Origin: Sepiola atlantica
Taxonomy: Eukaryota > Mollusca > Cephalopoda > Sepiida > Sepiolidae
Assembly: GCA_963556195.1 (NCBI GenBank)
Contig: OY744519.1
Location: forward strand, 37,038,801-37,102,800
Length of the DNA stretch: 64,000 nt
Direction: 5' to 3'
Part shown: one piece after another, positions 34,511-45,055 of the stretch
Layout of the letters: the number at the start of each line of letters is the position of its first letter
How positions within the stretch are numbered: position 1 is the first letter of the stretch
Notes under the pieces: generated by a model
Told to the model about the DNA's origin: nothing
The model's input: the letters and a program-made list of their open reading frames with translations, nothing else
Databases searched by the model: none
Position numbers and translations under genes: made by a program

Positions 34511-34715
34511 GCGATTTTATGAAGGCTTACCAAAGCATTCCTTTCACGACACCAATGATCACCATTAAAGATTTTGTCTTACAAATATTATTCATTCAAA
34601 TTAAATGTTAAATGTTAACATTTAATTTGAATAAATAATATTTGTAAGAAAAAATATTTAATGGTGATCATTGGTGTCCTGAAAAGAATGATTTAATAAG
34701 CCTTTATAAAATCGT
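34511..34715. mobile_element. Palindromic (fold-back, MITE-like) element, ~205 bp
   Basis: The arms meet at about 34,613, where AAATGTTAACATTT is itself palindromic. Paired blocks include GACACCAATGATCACCATTAA with TTAATGGTGATCATTGGTGTC, CTTACAAATATTATTCATTC with its near complement, and GCGATTTTATGAAGGCTTA with AAGCCTTTATAAAATCGTA at the tips. It sits in TA-rich DNA with no open frame. A MITE or hairpin element is inferred from structure alone. Confidence 0.75.
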
Positions 34716-34820
34716 ATATAAATGCTCGGTACTCTGTAATTGAGTATCATCGAGCTTGTTTGTCTTGGCACCCCCCCCCCCCGGTCTTCACTGAATTATC
34801 TATTCTATAAGTGAAAAATC

Positions 34821-34825
<5 letters not shown>

Positions 34826-34855
<30 letters not shown>
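34826..34855. repeat. Short (AT)n microsatellite
   Basis: Pure AT dinucleotides about 110 bases beyond the palindrome. Confidence 0.95.
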
Positions 34856-34858
<3 letters not shown>

Positions 34859-35059
34859 AAGTCTAATCACCGGCTTGTAAATATCATAAAGGACTAAAGA
34901 TAAATGTCTCTCACACTATTACAAGTGAAATGTGTTGTAGAGGCATTACACCGGCCATATGGGGTGTGTGGGGGGTCATATACTATTGAGTAGGTCAAAC
35001 TAAGTGCACTTTAGCTATGACGTTAAAGTATAAAAGGCAATGTTGTTGTTGCGCTATGT

Positions 35060-35605
35060 GGAAAAATATTGTTTAACTAACTAGTCATTACAACTTAAAT
35101 ATATGCAATTATTTAAGATAGAGACAGTTCAGAAATAAGAAATTAAGAACTTAGCTATTTTCTTTCTAAGATTCTGCATACAAGCTATAGTTGAATTTGA
35201 GGTCTCCACTCGTCGTCGGTGGTCGATATAAATGTATCAACACGTGGGTATTCACAAACCTCAGGCTAGAAGGCTACGCTAGGACCTCTCCTTTAAAAAA
35301 AAAACTGCATTGATAGCGGATGCCTCCCCAACCTAAAATGCCTTGACCCCTCCAATGAAAAAACTCGCAGAACATTATCAATAACAAAAAAGAAAATGAA
35401 AAACACATGAAGAGTCGTAGACCAAGAAGAAAATGAAACGAAAACCCTGCGGAAAAATTATTCTTTTAACGCAACAACTCAAATATATGCAATAATTTAA
35501 GATAGAGATAGTTCATAAACAATACATTAAGAACTTAGCTGTTTCTTTCTAACATTCTACCAACAAGCTTTAGTTGAATTTGAGGTATTTACTCCTTGTC
35601 GGTGT
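35060..35605 (+). repeat. Direct repeat of ~150 bp spaced ~390 bp
   Basis: 35,060-35,225 and 35,450-35,605 share AAATATATGCAATTATTTAAG or AAATATATGCAATAATTTAAG, then AGATAGAGA-AGTTCA, AAGAACTTAGCT and AGTTGAATTTGAGGT. The second copy runs directly into the LINE-A copy at 35,607. Confidence 0.75.
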
Positions 35606-35606
35606 T

Positions 35607-37110
35607 ATAGTAATAAAGAAATGCTCTGCTGAACTCGCCCCTGCCCTCTCAAACCTGTACAACAAACACTGAGCTGCATCTTGTTTCCCCGATTGCTGGA
35701 AAATGTCCTCTGTTGTAACAATCTTCAATAATTCTGAGGATGGAACTGATCCTAAGAACTACCGCCCAATCAGTCTAGTCCCGATTTTTGCTAAAGTATT
35801 TGAATCTTTAATCAATCTAGCGATAGTCCGGCACTTACTTCATGCTACACATTTTTCTGCCCGCCAGCAAGGATTTAGATAAGCATAATCTACTGCAGAC
35901 CACATAACGAGCATCTATGAACGCATGTATCATACACTAGAAAAACTTGATATATCCAAGGCCTTTGACAATGTTTGGCATAAAGGGACTCTCTTGTAAA
36001 TACGCTCATACGGTATTACTGGGCACATCCTTGATATAATTAGATATTTCCTAACAAAACGAAAGATGCAGGTTGTAATCGATGTCTGTTCATCTAAGTA
36101 ACATGACAAATTCTGGTGCACCCCAAGTATCTATACTTGGACCTTTATTGTTTCTGATATTCATAAACGATCTCCCTGATGACATAGAGTCTGAGATTGG
36201 TATATTTGCTGACGACACTACGCTTTACTCTCGTTATGTGGGTAAAACGGACGCGATCATATCCGTGGCAATGGCTGAATCCTTAGAAAATGACCTCCAG
36301 ACTGTTGTGGAGTGGGGTCATGAATTGGTTGTTACATTTTAAAGCCGCAAGGACAACGCTACACTCTCTCTAATAACTACAGGAAACCTCTCCAACCACC
36401 GATTGTCATTCCAAATAACACCCTACCTGAGAGTTCCACTTTCAAACTCCTAGGCCTAACATTCACAAGTAACATGAATTGGAACAAATACATTGAATAC
36501 ATTGCCAAGGCTGCTGCAAAGAATGTGGGCTCCCTTTACCGTGCTAGTAAACTCCTCACACCTGTCATTATCATCTATCTCTACAAAGCTTCCATCCACC
36601 CATGCATGGAGTATTTTTGCCACATCTGGGGGTGTGCATCATCCACTTGTCTCTCCCTCTTAGACAAGGTCCAAAAAAGAGTCGGCAACTTGATAGGTTA
36701 CTATCCACCAAGCTGCACCCCTATCCACTCGCCGCAATGTTGCATCATTGTGCTTGTTTCACAAATACTTCAATGGATTGTACTCTGATAGACTCGCTAC
36801 TCTGGTGTCCCCTCGACGTAAATTCACAAGTCCAACTCGACACTTAGCTAAGTCCCATCCATTCACTGTGTTGGCCCTAGATGCCGGAGAGCCTCCCACT
36901 CAAATAGCTTTTTTCTTCGTGTTGCTGGTCTTTGGAACCCCATCACTGCTCCCTGTTTCCACGACAGTACCGACATACAGATGTTTAAAAGTAATGTAAA
37001 CAGACATCCGCTACACTGCTCTAAACTTGTAGTGATACCAAAAACCTATACTCTAAATATCGGTAACCCTTTACCTGTACAGTTGCGGCCTGTCTTGTTT
37101 CGGGTGAAAT
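35607..37110 (+). pseudogene. LINE-A copy, 5'-truncated RT with 3' end
   Basis: The plus strand begins inside the RT N-terminal region (VIVIKKCSAELAPALSNLY). It continues through YRPISLVPIFAKVFESLI, DISKAFDNVWHKGTLL, IRSYGITGHILDIIR and the catalytic block [16 protein letters not shown] (36,082-36,342), then MNWNKYIEYIAKAAAKNVGSL and HPCMEYFCHIWG (36,474-36,788). A C-terminal RLATLVSPRRKF piece follows. It ends at TGTCTTGTTTCGGGTGAAAT, after which an (AT)n tract starts. Numerous stops and frameshifts make it non-functional. Truncation at the 5' side is normal for target-primed insertion. Confidence 0.85.
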
Positions 37111-37111
37111 A

Positions 37112-37114
<3 letters not shown>

Positions 37115-37149
<35 letters not shown>
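37115..37149. repeat. (AT)n tract at the LINE-A 3' end
   Basis: AT repeats begin within about 10 bases of the LINE 3' end, with no intervening poly(A). It may be the LINE tail or a pre-existing target microsatellite. Confidence 0.9.
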
Positions 37150-37151
<2 letters not shown>

Positions 37152-38210
37152 GATCTGCTTCGTGGTGTTGCTTGTGTAAACGACGCTATCAATTCGCGTA
37201 TTATTTGATGAAGTTAAACATTCAAACGTCTCGATTTGAACGTTTGTTATTAATAACCCATATATACAAACATCGTTTACGAAAGCAACAAAAATAAGCA
37301 AAAACGCGTATATTTTTTTAATTTAAAAAAGAAATTCACATATACACTTTTTGTATTTTTAATATCACCAAATGATTCGCGAATTGTGAGCGTCGTGGGC
37401 AAGAAGCAGACGCAACGACGTATTCGGTTTTGTATTAACGACTATTAACAGCAGAAATATTCTCGTTGCGAATGTTGAAAACAAAAACACTTGCCAGTGA
37501 TTCGCTGCTATATATAAGACTAAGATACACACAAGCAAGTGCGTTTATGTGTGTGTGTGTGTGTGTATGTATGCTCAAGGTGTTGTGTTTGGGTATGTGT
37601 CAAAACAAATAAGTTGTCCTAGGAAAAAATAGAGCTTCTCTCATGCAAACCAGCCCTACTTGCAATCGTGAGTACTGCTGCACCAACGGGGATATGGTGA
37701 ACGGCGAGTGTTTAGCGCCGTCACACTGAATTTTCACTCTTTTGTTAGTTGACAGTTTTGAACCAAAGAATAATGGTGAAGTAATGCCTACAAAAAACCC
37801 CGAGGTTCGTTGCTCTGTTAATTGAGACACACATACCCCACCGGCGTATAGTATACGCTCTTGTAGCCAGCAACTTTAGTTCCTATCATGGGTCAAATAA
37901 CATAGGGTGCAGAGGGGAGTTCCGTAAGCCGTAGTTATAGCAACATCTCCAAGGAGATGTAAATCCCTGATTTTAAATTCAAGATGATCACTCCTTATAT
38001 CCTGTTGGTCTACAGTTCATTGTCTTACTAGCTGTCTGGCGTTTGCTTGTTGCTGGTTCTATACATTTTGAACAGAGTGAGAGATTTAGCTGTCATACAA
38101 AGCTTACACTCCTTATATTAACAATGCTTGTACAGATACTCCTTTAGACAATGATGGATGCCCATAGTAGCAGGAACAATGTAAATTATGCTAAACGATA
38201 CTCACCGCAG
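37150..38210. other. No gene recognised
   Basis: Mixed-composition sequence of about 1 kb with a short (TG)n at 37,548-37,566. It could include a degenerate 5' leader of the lineage-B LINE that starts near 38,215, but no motif supports that. Confidence 0.5.
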
Positions 38211-38214
38211 CTTT

Positions 38215-40245
38215 ATTTTAGAATGTGGGAACACTTATTGACAACGGAAACAGACTTAAACTTTGCACGGCAGTTTTGTCCAGAGAATACGGAGGTACAA
38301 TTTGGACATTGCGGCGTTTTCTGAGACCTGTTTTGATCGAAATCTAGACTAAATAATTCTCTGGTCTGGTAAATCGAAACAGAGAGACACGTGAAACTGG
38401 TGTAGGATTTGCTGTTAATAATTCCTTAATTAACGAGAGTGAACAGGCCGTTTGCATTAATGAGCGTATAATCAAATTGCTGCTGGTCGATATATGGATA
38501 TCTTATACGTCTATGGGAAGACGATTGCTTCACTTGAAAATTATATTACTTCTTTCTTCCATACACTTCGATCAATTATAACTGTTTTGTCTTGTTCCGA
38601 GAGTTTTGCAATCATTGATGATTTCAATGCGCCTGTCAGCTTGGGCAATTAAACCGTTTCCCTCTTAGGTCCATATGACATTTCTTGGCCAATGCAAATT
38701 GTCTCTTTCTCCTTAGACTATGTAGTGAGTTGGATCTAGTTATCACTAACACCTGTTTTAACCGGGGGAACAAGCCAACCTGGTTCGATCCGCAGTCTAA
38801 GCATGCCCATTTATTTGATTACGTGGTATGTAGACGTGGTGCTCTAAGAAACTTTTGCACTATCGGATTAATGTGTTGTATCGACTGTTATACTGATCAC
38901 AACATTTTTATTCGCGGGAAAAATCGTTTAAATGAAGTTAAAGTACTTAAGCGTGTGTATCTCTCTAAGTTGAACGCTCCAGTCGTAAGAAGTTCCCTCA
39001 AATCTGGCTTTGACCAGGTACATATTTCTGATTGCGATTAGGAGAGAGCTAGACATACCATGTACAACACAGATGTAGAGGTACTTGGATTGATGGTTCT
39101 AAGACACTGGTCATTGTTTGCTGATAAATTCAGTAAATGTAACCTACACATGGGCGAGAAACGACACATTCATTTTGGATTTCCAAACTCTCCATCTCTA
39201 AACAGATCAGTTCTTACTACCTACTTTTCAGCGTTGTGTACGCCAAATTAAAACAAATTGTGAACTTACATTTCCAAAGAGATACAGACTGGCTATGATT
39301 GCATGGATGTTAAGACGGTGTATGCCTTGCATCGTCAGGCATGTGGCCCGAGCTCCTCTTCAACTACACTCCTTGCGAAAAGTTGGACAACTTTGTTGAA
39401 GACTTCAGATGAAATTATGCATCGATAGCATGGACACCTTCGCCATCTCTCTCACCTTCCATCCAACGTCGATGCTGCTGCAGTGGATACTATCCCTTAG
39501 TAATCCGTTCGAACAGATCCTGATGCAGTACAAACCCCCGAGTTATCAGTTTAGTGCATAAAACAGATGAACACAAATACAGCTATTGGTCTATTTGACA
39601 TTCTTGCTGAGCTTTTGAAATACGGTTGTATGAATGTTAATTATGCGGTCAACCCTTTGGTGTAGTCGGTATGGCAATGTGACTAAGTTACCCAATACTA
39701 GATTTATGCCATCTTGATTATGTTGTACACAGAAAAAGCTAAATAGTCAGATTGTGGAAATGTCCGTGGTATTTCACTGCTATCACCCGTTAGAAAGGTA
39801 ATTCCACGGCTCTTGCTTAACCGATTGCAAAAGTATATATGTCCGTTTGACTGTATATGAAGATATCTTAGCTAATCAGCTTTTCGAAAAGTGTATAGGA
39901 CAGCATGGCACTTTTTGTAAGGTGTTTGTATGTTTAACAAAGACATTTGACACAGTCAAACGCGAGGCTGTCTGGAAGGTGCTTGGAAAATATGGCGTTT
40001 AATGAGAAATTCAATCAACTTAATATTTGTATTGAAAGTCGAACTAATTAAAGTGGTCAGCTCTCGGATGAAATTCCCATTGATAATCAAGTGAGGTAGG
40101 GTGATATACACCAACCAACATAGTATGCTTTTCAGGATTGCGATATAGGTGTTTACATTAGGTGTCGTACAACTGGAAATCTATTCTACCTGAGAAACTT
40201 TCAAGCCAACAGTCTTGTTAGAGATGGATCTGTTAGGGAGCTGAC
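38215..40245 (+). pseudogene. LINE lineage B copy: endonuclease to RT palm
   Basis: An AP-endonuclease-type start (NVGTLIDNGNRLK at about 38,223; RYNLDIAAFSETCF about 38,290) is followed by the active-site motif as DDFNAPVSLGN near 38,620 (GDFNARV is usual). Next come ANANCLFLLRLCSELDLVI and FDYVVCRRGALR, and the terminal TDHN box (38,685-39,041, usually TDHxxV). The linker continues (ACGPSSSSTTLLA near 39,350), then RT with VCLTKTFDTVKREAVWKVL near 39,950 and IGVYIRCRTTGNLFYLRNF near 40,170. The RT catalytic FADD box is missing: the copy stops at about 40,245, just before (AT)n. Several stops and shifts are present. This is the same lineage as 8,909-9,690. Confidence 0.85.
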
Positions 40246-40284
40246 CAACTTTGGACTCTACACGGTTTCACTTTGACTTAATTG

Positions 40285-40287
<3 letters not shown>

Positions 40288-40347
<60 letters not shown>
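40288..40347. repeat. (AT)n microsatellite
   Basis: Pure TA run directly after the truncated LINE-B copy. Confidence 0.96.
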
Positions 40348-40348
<1 letters not shown>

Positions 40349-40551
40349 TAACGTGAGGTTTTCCATCCTCATCAGTGCAGGAGCGGCGGTTGCAAGCGGT
40401 CGAATGAGTTCGAACGCAGTTCGTAGATACAGCCTAGAATTACAAGCCTAACACCTATGCCCACACGACCGCGATGAATCGCCACAGACAGTCTTTGACA
40501 TTAACGTACACTTACTCGAAAGGCGGAGCCTAGCGTCTTTTGTCTTTTTTT

Positions 40552-40622
40552 AAGTTTAGCATTTCATTTTTTTATTCAGACATAATCTATGTCTGAATGA
40601 AAAAATTGAAATCCTAAACTTT
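40552..40622. repeat. Near-perfect 71-bp hairpin
   Basis: AAGTTTAGCATTTCATTTTT begins the left arm (to 40,584), followed by a 3-base loop. The right arm (40,588-40,622) begins TATGTCTGAATGAAAAA and ends CCTAAACTT. Only a few mismatches and a single-base bulge are visible. Confidence 0.85.
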
Positions 40623-41035
40623 AATACCACCAACATCTATTAAACTGTATAAGTGAGATAGCAAGTAACTGCCTACAAAAAATAAATTTACCAAAGCCTA
40701 ACAATACATACATAAATAAATAATTAAACACATATCTAAAAAAAATAAATTAAACTATAACCTCAAAATAAAAAAAATAATACCTAAAATAGAAATTCAA
40801 GGAAACCACGTGTAAAAATTAGTTCACCCATTATATTGACACAACAAAGAAACAGGATATAGGCCACTCTATATGAAACATAATAATAGAACAGGATATA
40901 GAAAGTAACACTAACTGGTTCTTTGTTCATGGGAAGCCCAACGATTGGCTGAGAGAACAACAAAGATCGTGAGTGTTTATTTAACTAGCTGTGTATATAG
41001 AAACACCCGGCAAAAATAACTCAATGCATTTTAAC

Positions 41036-41123
41036 CTGAAGATTTCACCCGGGGATTAAACGCGGGAACCTCTGTGTAGCTTTATTAGCATAAATATATG
41101 TTCATAGCTTACTATATATATAT

Positions 41124-41179
<56 letters not shown>

Positions 41180-41425
41180 GTTAGTATTTCATGTATCCAC
41201 ATACAATTTAATAAGGTGATACATTTTTTATGTATCAATTTCAAGTATTTACTTCAACAGTGTTCGATACGTAAGGAGAGCTAGGTTGTAAGCTATGAAC
41301 ATATATTTATGGCAATTAAGCTACACATCGGCTTTCGCGTTTCATTTAGCCTGAAGATTCCCCCAGGGATGAAACGCGGGAGCCTATATGTAGCTTAATT
41401 GCCATGAATATATTTTCATAGCTTA

Positions 41426-41470
<45 letters not shown>
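41036..41470. repeat. Repeated fold-back unit with (AT)n blocks
   Basis: A unit with CCTGAAGATT-CCC and AAACGCGGGA-CCT, then GTAGCTT-ATT-CAT and ATTTTCATAGCTTA or ATGTTCATAGCTTA, occurs at 41,036-41,112 and 41,350-41,424. Each is followed by an (AT)n tract (41,113-41,176 and 41,426-41,469). The second unit is preceded by its own reverse complement (TAAGCTATGAACATATATTT at about 41,291, then GCAATTAAGCTACACAT), making a ~130-bp hairpin with CGCGTTTCAT and ATGAAACGCG in the inner stem. Confidence 0.75.
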
Positions 41471-41471
<1 letters not shown>

Positions 41472-42289
41472 CAATAAACTGAACATGGCTTCACGCTATG
41501 CTGCAGTTTCACAGAAGTCACGATCTATATAAGTGTACTCGACTTCTTTTAGATTGCTGCATTCAGATGTTGAGTTTCTATGTTTAGAATGAGAAACCCA
41601 CACACAAAACTGATCGGGAAATGTTTCGATGTTCTACTTGAAATTGGTGCAATAGTTATGACAGGACTGGCAAATGACACGCCAAGCATACAGTCAGTCC
41701 TGCTGACTACTACTTCATCTCACCAACAAGGTTACATAAATATTTTCGAAATCACCAGAAAAAGTATAAAAAAAGAACGGCAAAACGAATGTTTATCTAT
41801 TGCGGAAATTATATTTCTGCTAATATGAATTTAAATATTCCATTACACAACATAGAACCTCCTCAACGATGTGCGTAGTTTCTAAATTGGAATGTGCTGT
41901 GCGTGTCTCCTACGTACAATTTAGAGCACTTGTAAGACATAAGTAGGTATTAATAGTCGTTATTAGATGGCACGTTCAGATAATAAAGACGGCTATTTTA
42001 TTGAGCAAGCGCAAACTACTTTCACATAAAAATGTATTTATGTGTGTTGATGCATGATTGGAATGTCTTCTGTTAAAGTTCCGTTTGAACATGTTTTATG
42101 ATGTTTACAACATGTACTGTAAGCGTTCTCATTAATTATTATAATTAGATGTTCTGATGTTATTGTTGCAGCTACATATGCTGGTGATCAGTGTTACAAC
42201 TATTAAAAAAAGAATACAAGACAATACGACAATGAATGGCAACATCGGCAGGTGTAAAAGAATTATCCGGTTTAACCAGATGAAAAAAT

Positions 42290-42420
<131 letters not shown>

Positions 42421-42814
42421 CGCGTGTGAGACGAAATTGTTGCACATTCACGAGTTAATTAAATTTAAAATGCATTCTGAAATCTAACCACATTTTCTAC
42501 AAATAAACCAGTGATATAACGGGGCACATTGACGATCGTTTTATTCGTAGGTTGTGTGACCATGAAGGGATTCACACTCACCGGAGCTTCATCCCCAAGA
42601 TTTCTTTGCAAAGGGTTATCTGAAATATAATATCTGTTGGACATTCATGATTTAAAATTATTCATGAACTGTATTTACAGCTAATATATCTAGATTGCAA
42701 AAAAAACATTGTACATTTTAGTGCAGTTCCGTGGCTGGCATATTTCCGGTTGACCCTGTACTACTACAATTTGACAAATATATACATATTCATGATAAAT
42801 ATGTATTTATAAAT

Positions 42815-42817
42815 ATA

Positions 42818-42878
<61 letters not shown>

Positions 42879-43010
42879 ATAAATATATGAATTTTACAAA
42901 TTATTTCCTCTCGTTTTAATACTTGTTTCATTCTCCCCCCCCCCTAAAAAAATGTCCCAAACGTCCGTATTCCTCGCCGTTATTACATTTTGTACCACGA
43001 AAAATGTATT

Positions 43011-43064
<54 letters not shown>
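42815..43064. repeat. Two (AT)n microsatellites
   Basis: AT tracts at about 42,815-42,888 and 43,013-43,064 with 125 bases of unique sequence between, which include a run of nine to ten C residues near 42,936. Confidence 0.95.
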
Positions 43065-43066
<2 letters not shown>

Positions 43067-44354
43067 TATTTATATGATCTTATTCCTTTGCCAGTTTTTT
43101 TCTAAAAAGTAAATAAACACAATTTATAAAACAATACATCCCCTGCTTTTCCTAACTGAAAAATAACTAATAGCGTATTTTCTTTTTACATTTGCACTTC
43201 ACTTAACATGATACATCCTGGTAAGCTCTACAATTAAAATTGGAAAATCTGATCATACTGTCGTCAAAGAAGCGACGTATACTGGAATACCACTACTTAT
43301 ACTAATACAAGTAATATTACTGCTATTAATATTACTACTACTACTACAGTCATGATTCTACAGGAGTGATTATGCTTTTTACCTCACTGATAAGGTTGGG
43401 AAATTTATGATCGCAGTATATCTCACCAAACGATCGGGAAAAATAGAAACATGCTTCCAATTAATTCTATATACAATGAATCTTTTAATATGTGTTGTTT
43501 ATTTGTGCAGGAATGTTGATATGCTGTAACAAAAAGTGTTAAAATACTACTGCTGTGCCGATTTCCAGTGGGAAGTACCGGCACGAGAGGGGGGGGGTGC
43601 TAACCTTAACAGGAAAACATGAAAACGACTTAATCCAACAACGGCAACTGACGAAGCAGAGAAAAAGAAGGAAAACGCCTTACCTTGATATGGTTGCAAC
43701 AGATTGCCGATGTTGCGACCTCGCACTGTGTATTCCTGTGCTAGGTCAGGTAGTTGTAGAAGTAAATTTCGGGAAATTATAGATCGTTAAAGATCTGAAT
43801 AAGAGAGATCTTAGCCAAGGAAAACAACACTTGCCTAAGAAAAAAGCCGGCAAAGAAGGGAAGAAAAAGTAGAAAAATTAACCCCGTAACGTGTGCACCA
43901 GCCTGTATTTATGGCAGACAAGTGACACGTGACGTTGATCATGGAATAAAAACAACTGCAAGCAAGGCACTCGCTTCTTGGTCTCAAGTCACTCCGTCAG
44001 TGGCCGTTGAAAGGTGAGTGCCCCTAACTTTTTCTGACATACTCAAACAACCATTACTCACACAACTGAACAACTACTACTAGTGAATAATTATTTTATG
44101 TGTAGTAGTTTCTTTGCCAAAATGGCACAGAATTGCTCCTACAACAACCACATGTATTTAATTTGAAATTTGAAAAAATATAAATAAACAAAACATGTTT
44201 TGTAATTAAAATCATATATTGATAACATGTAATTAGTAGCATCAAATTAAATTATAAACGTCACTTAAATTACATTCGAACTGATAATACCAGCTAAATC
44301 TCCGCTTACGATATCTCAATTCCATAAACAGGATTTCATATGCCACTACTTTTT
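43065..44354. other. No gene recognised
   Basis: AT-rich with ACT triplet runs near 43,330 and a G-run at 43,590-43,598. No motif or domain is recognised. Confidence 0.5.
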
Positions 44355-44645
44355 TCAAGTAAACGCATGATGCCATTTCATGTAAGGAGCTAACATCAAC
44401 GAAATATGATTATCGCAAAGACAGGAGATACCTATTAACTTACCAAGGCTATAAGTAGGAGAAACACAGTCAGCAGGAAGAGAGTTCCACAAGCGTGCCG
44501 TATTTGGAAATACGCTTCTTGAATTGTTAGTTGCATCATAATTAGGTATCAAAACAGCGAATTGATGGAGACCACGAGACATACGAGTAAAACGAGCTGG
44601 AACAAAAGAAGCAGCGAATAGACTACATAATTTCGAAGAACACAT
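44355..44645 (-). pseudogene. Non-LTR retrotransposon C-terminal tail fragment
   Basis: A 96-codon minus-strand frame contains RFTRMSRGLHQFAVLIPNYD and FPNTARLWNSLPADCV. The RLWNSLP phrase is characteristic of the C-terminal region of jockey/CR1-like LINE proteins, as also seen in LINE-A at 50.0 kb (GLWNSLPVPCF). It does not closely match LINE-A, so it may be a third lineage. Nothing recognisable precedes it, so it is a short 5'-truncated insertion. Confidence 0.65.
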
Positions 44646-45055
44646 GCGATATTATATATACATTCCATCAACCAGCATTACTGCTTTTAGAAGAAAGCTG
44701 ACATATAGATATTCATGTAAAATTTGGTTCCATTCTATCGAATATATATGAAGGTGTTAATTATTTCTCGTATATTAAGTAGCTATTGCAGGATATTGAC
44801 ATCTATCGCACATCGTACAGGTCATATTTTGATCAATTATATTGAATACTTTTGGAGTATATCAATTTTCATTTTTTAGCAGTTGTAATATGAGTAATGG
44901 TAATAGTTGTGATAGTATTCGTATACTTATTAGTAGGATGCGTGTAGGATCTCAAGGGCACCGCTCGGTAAAGAAGGATAACGTATGTGCATTTGAAATG
45001 ATATCAATCAGTTCGTGGTTTTCTGCAACTCTTGACCTTGACAATCAATCAAATC

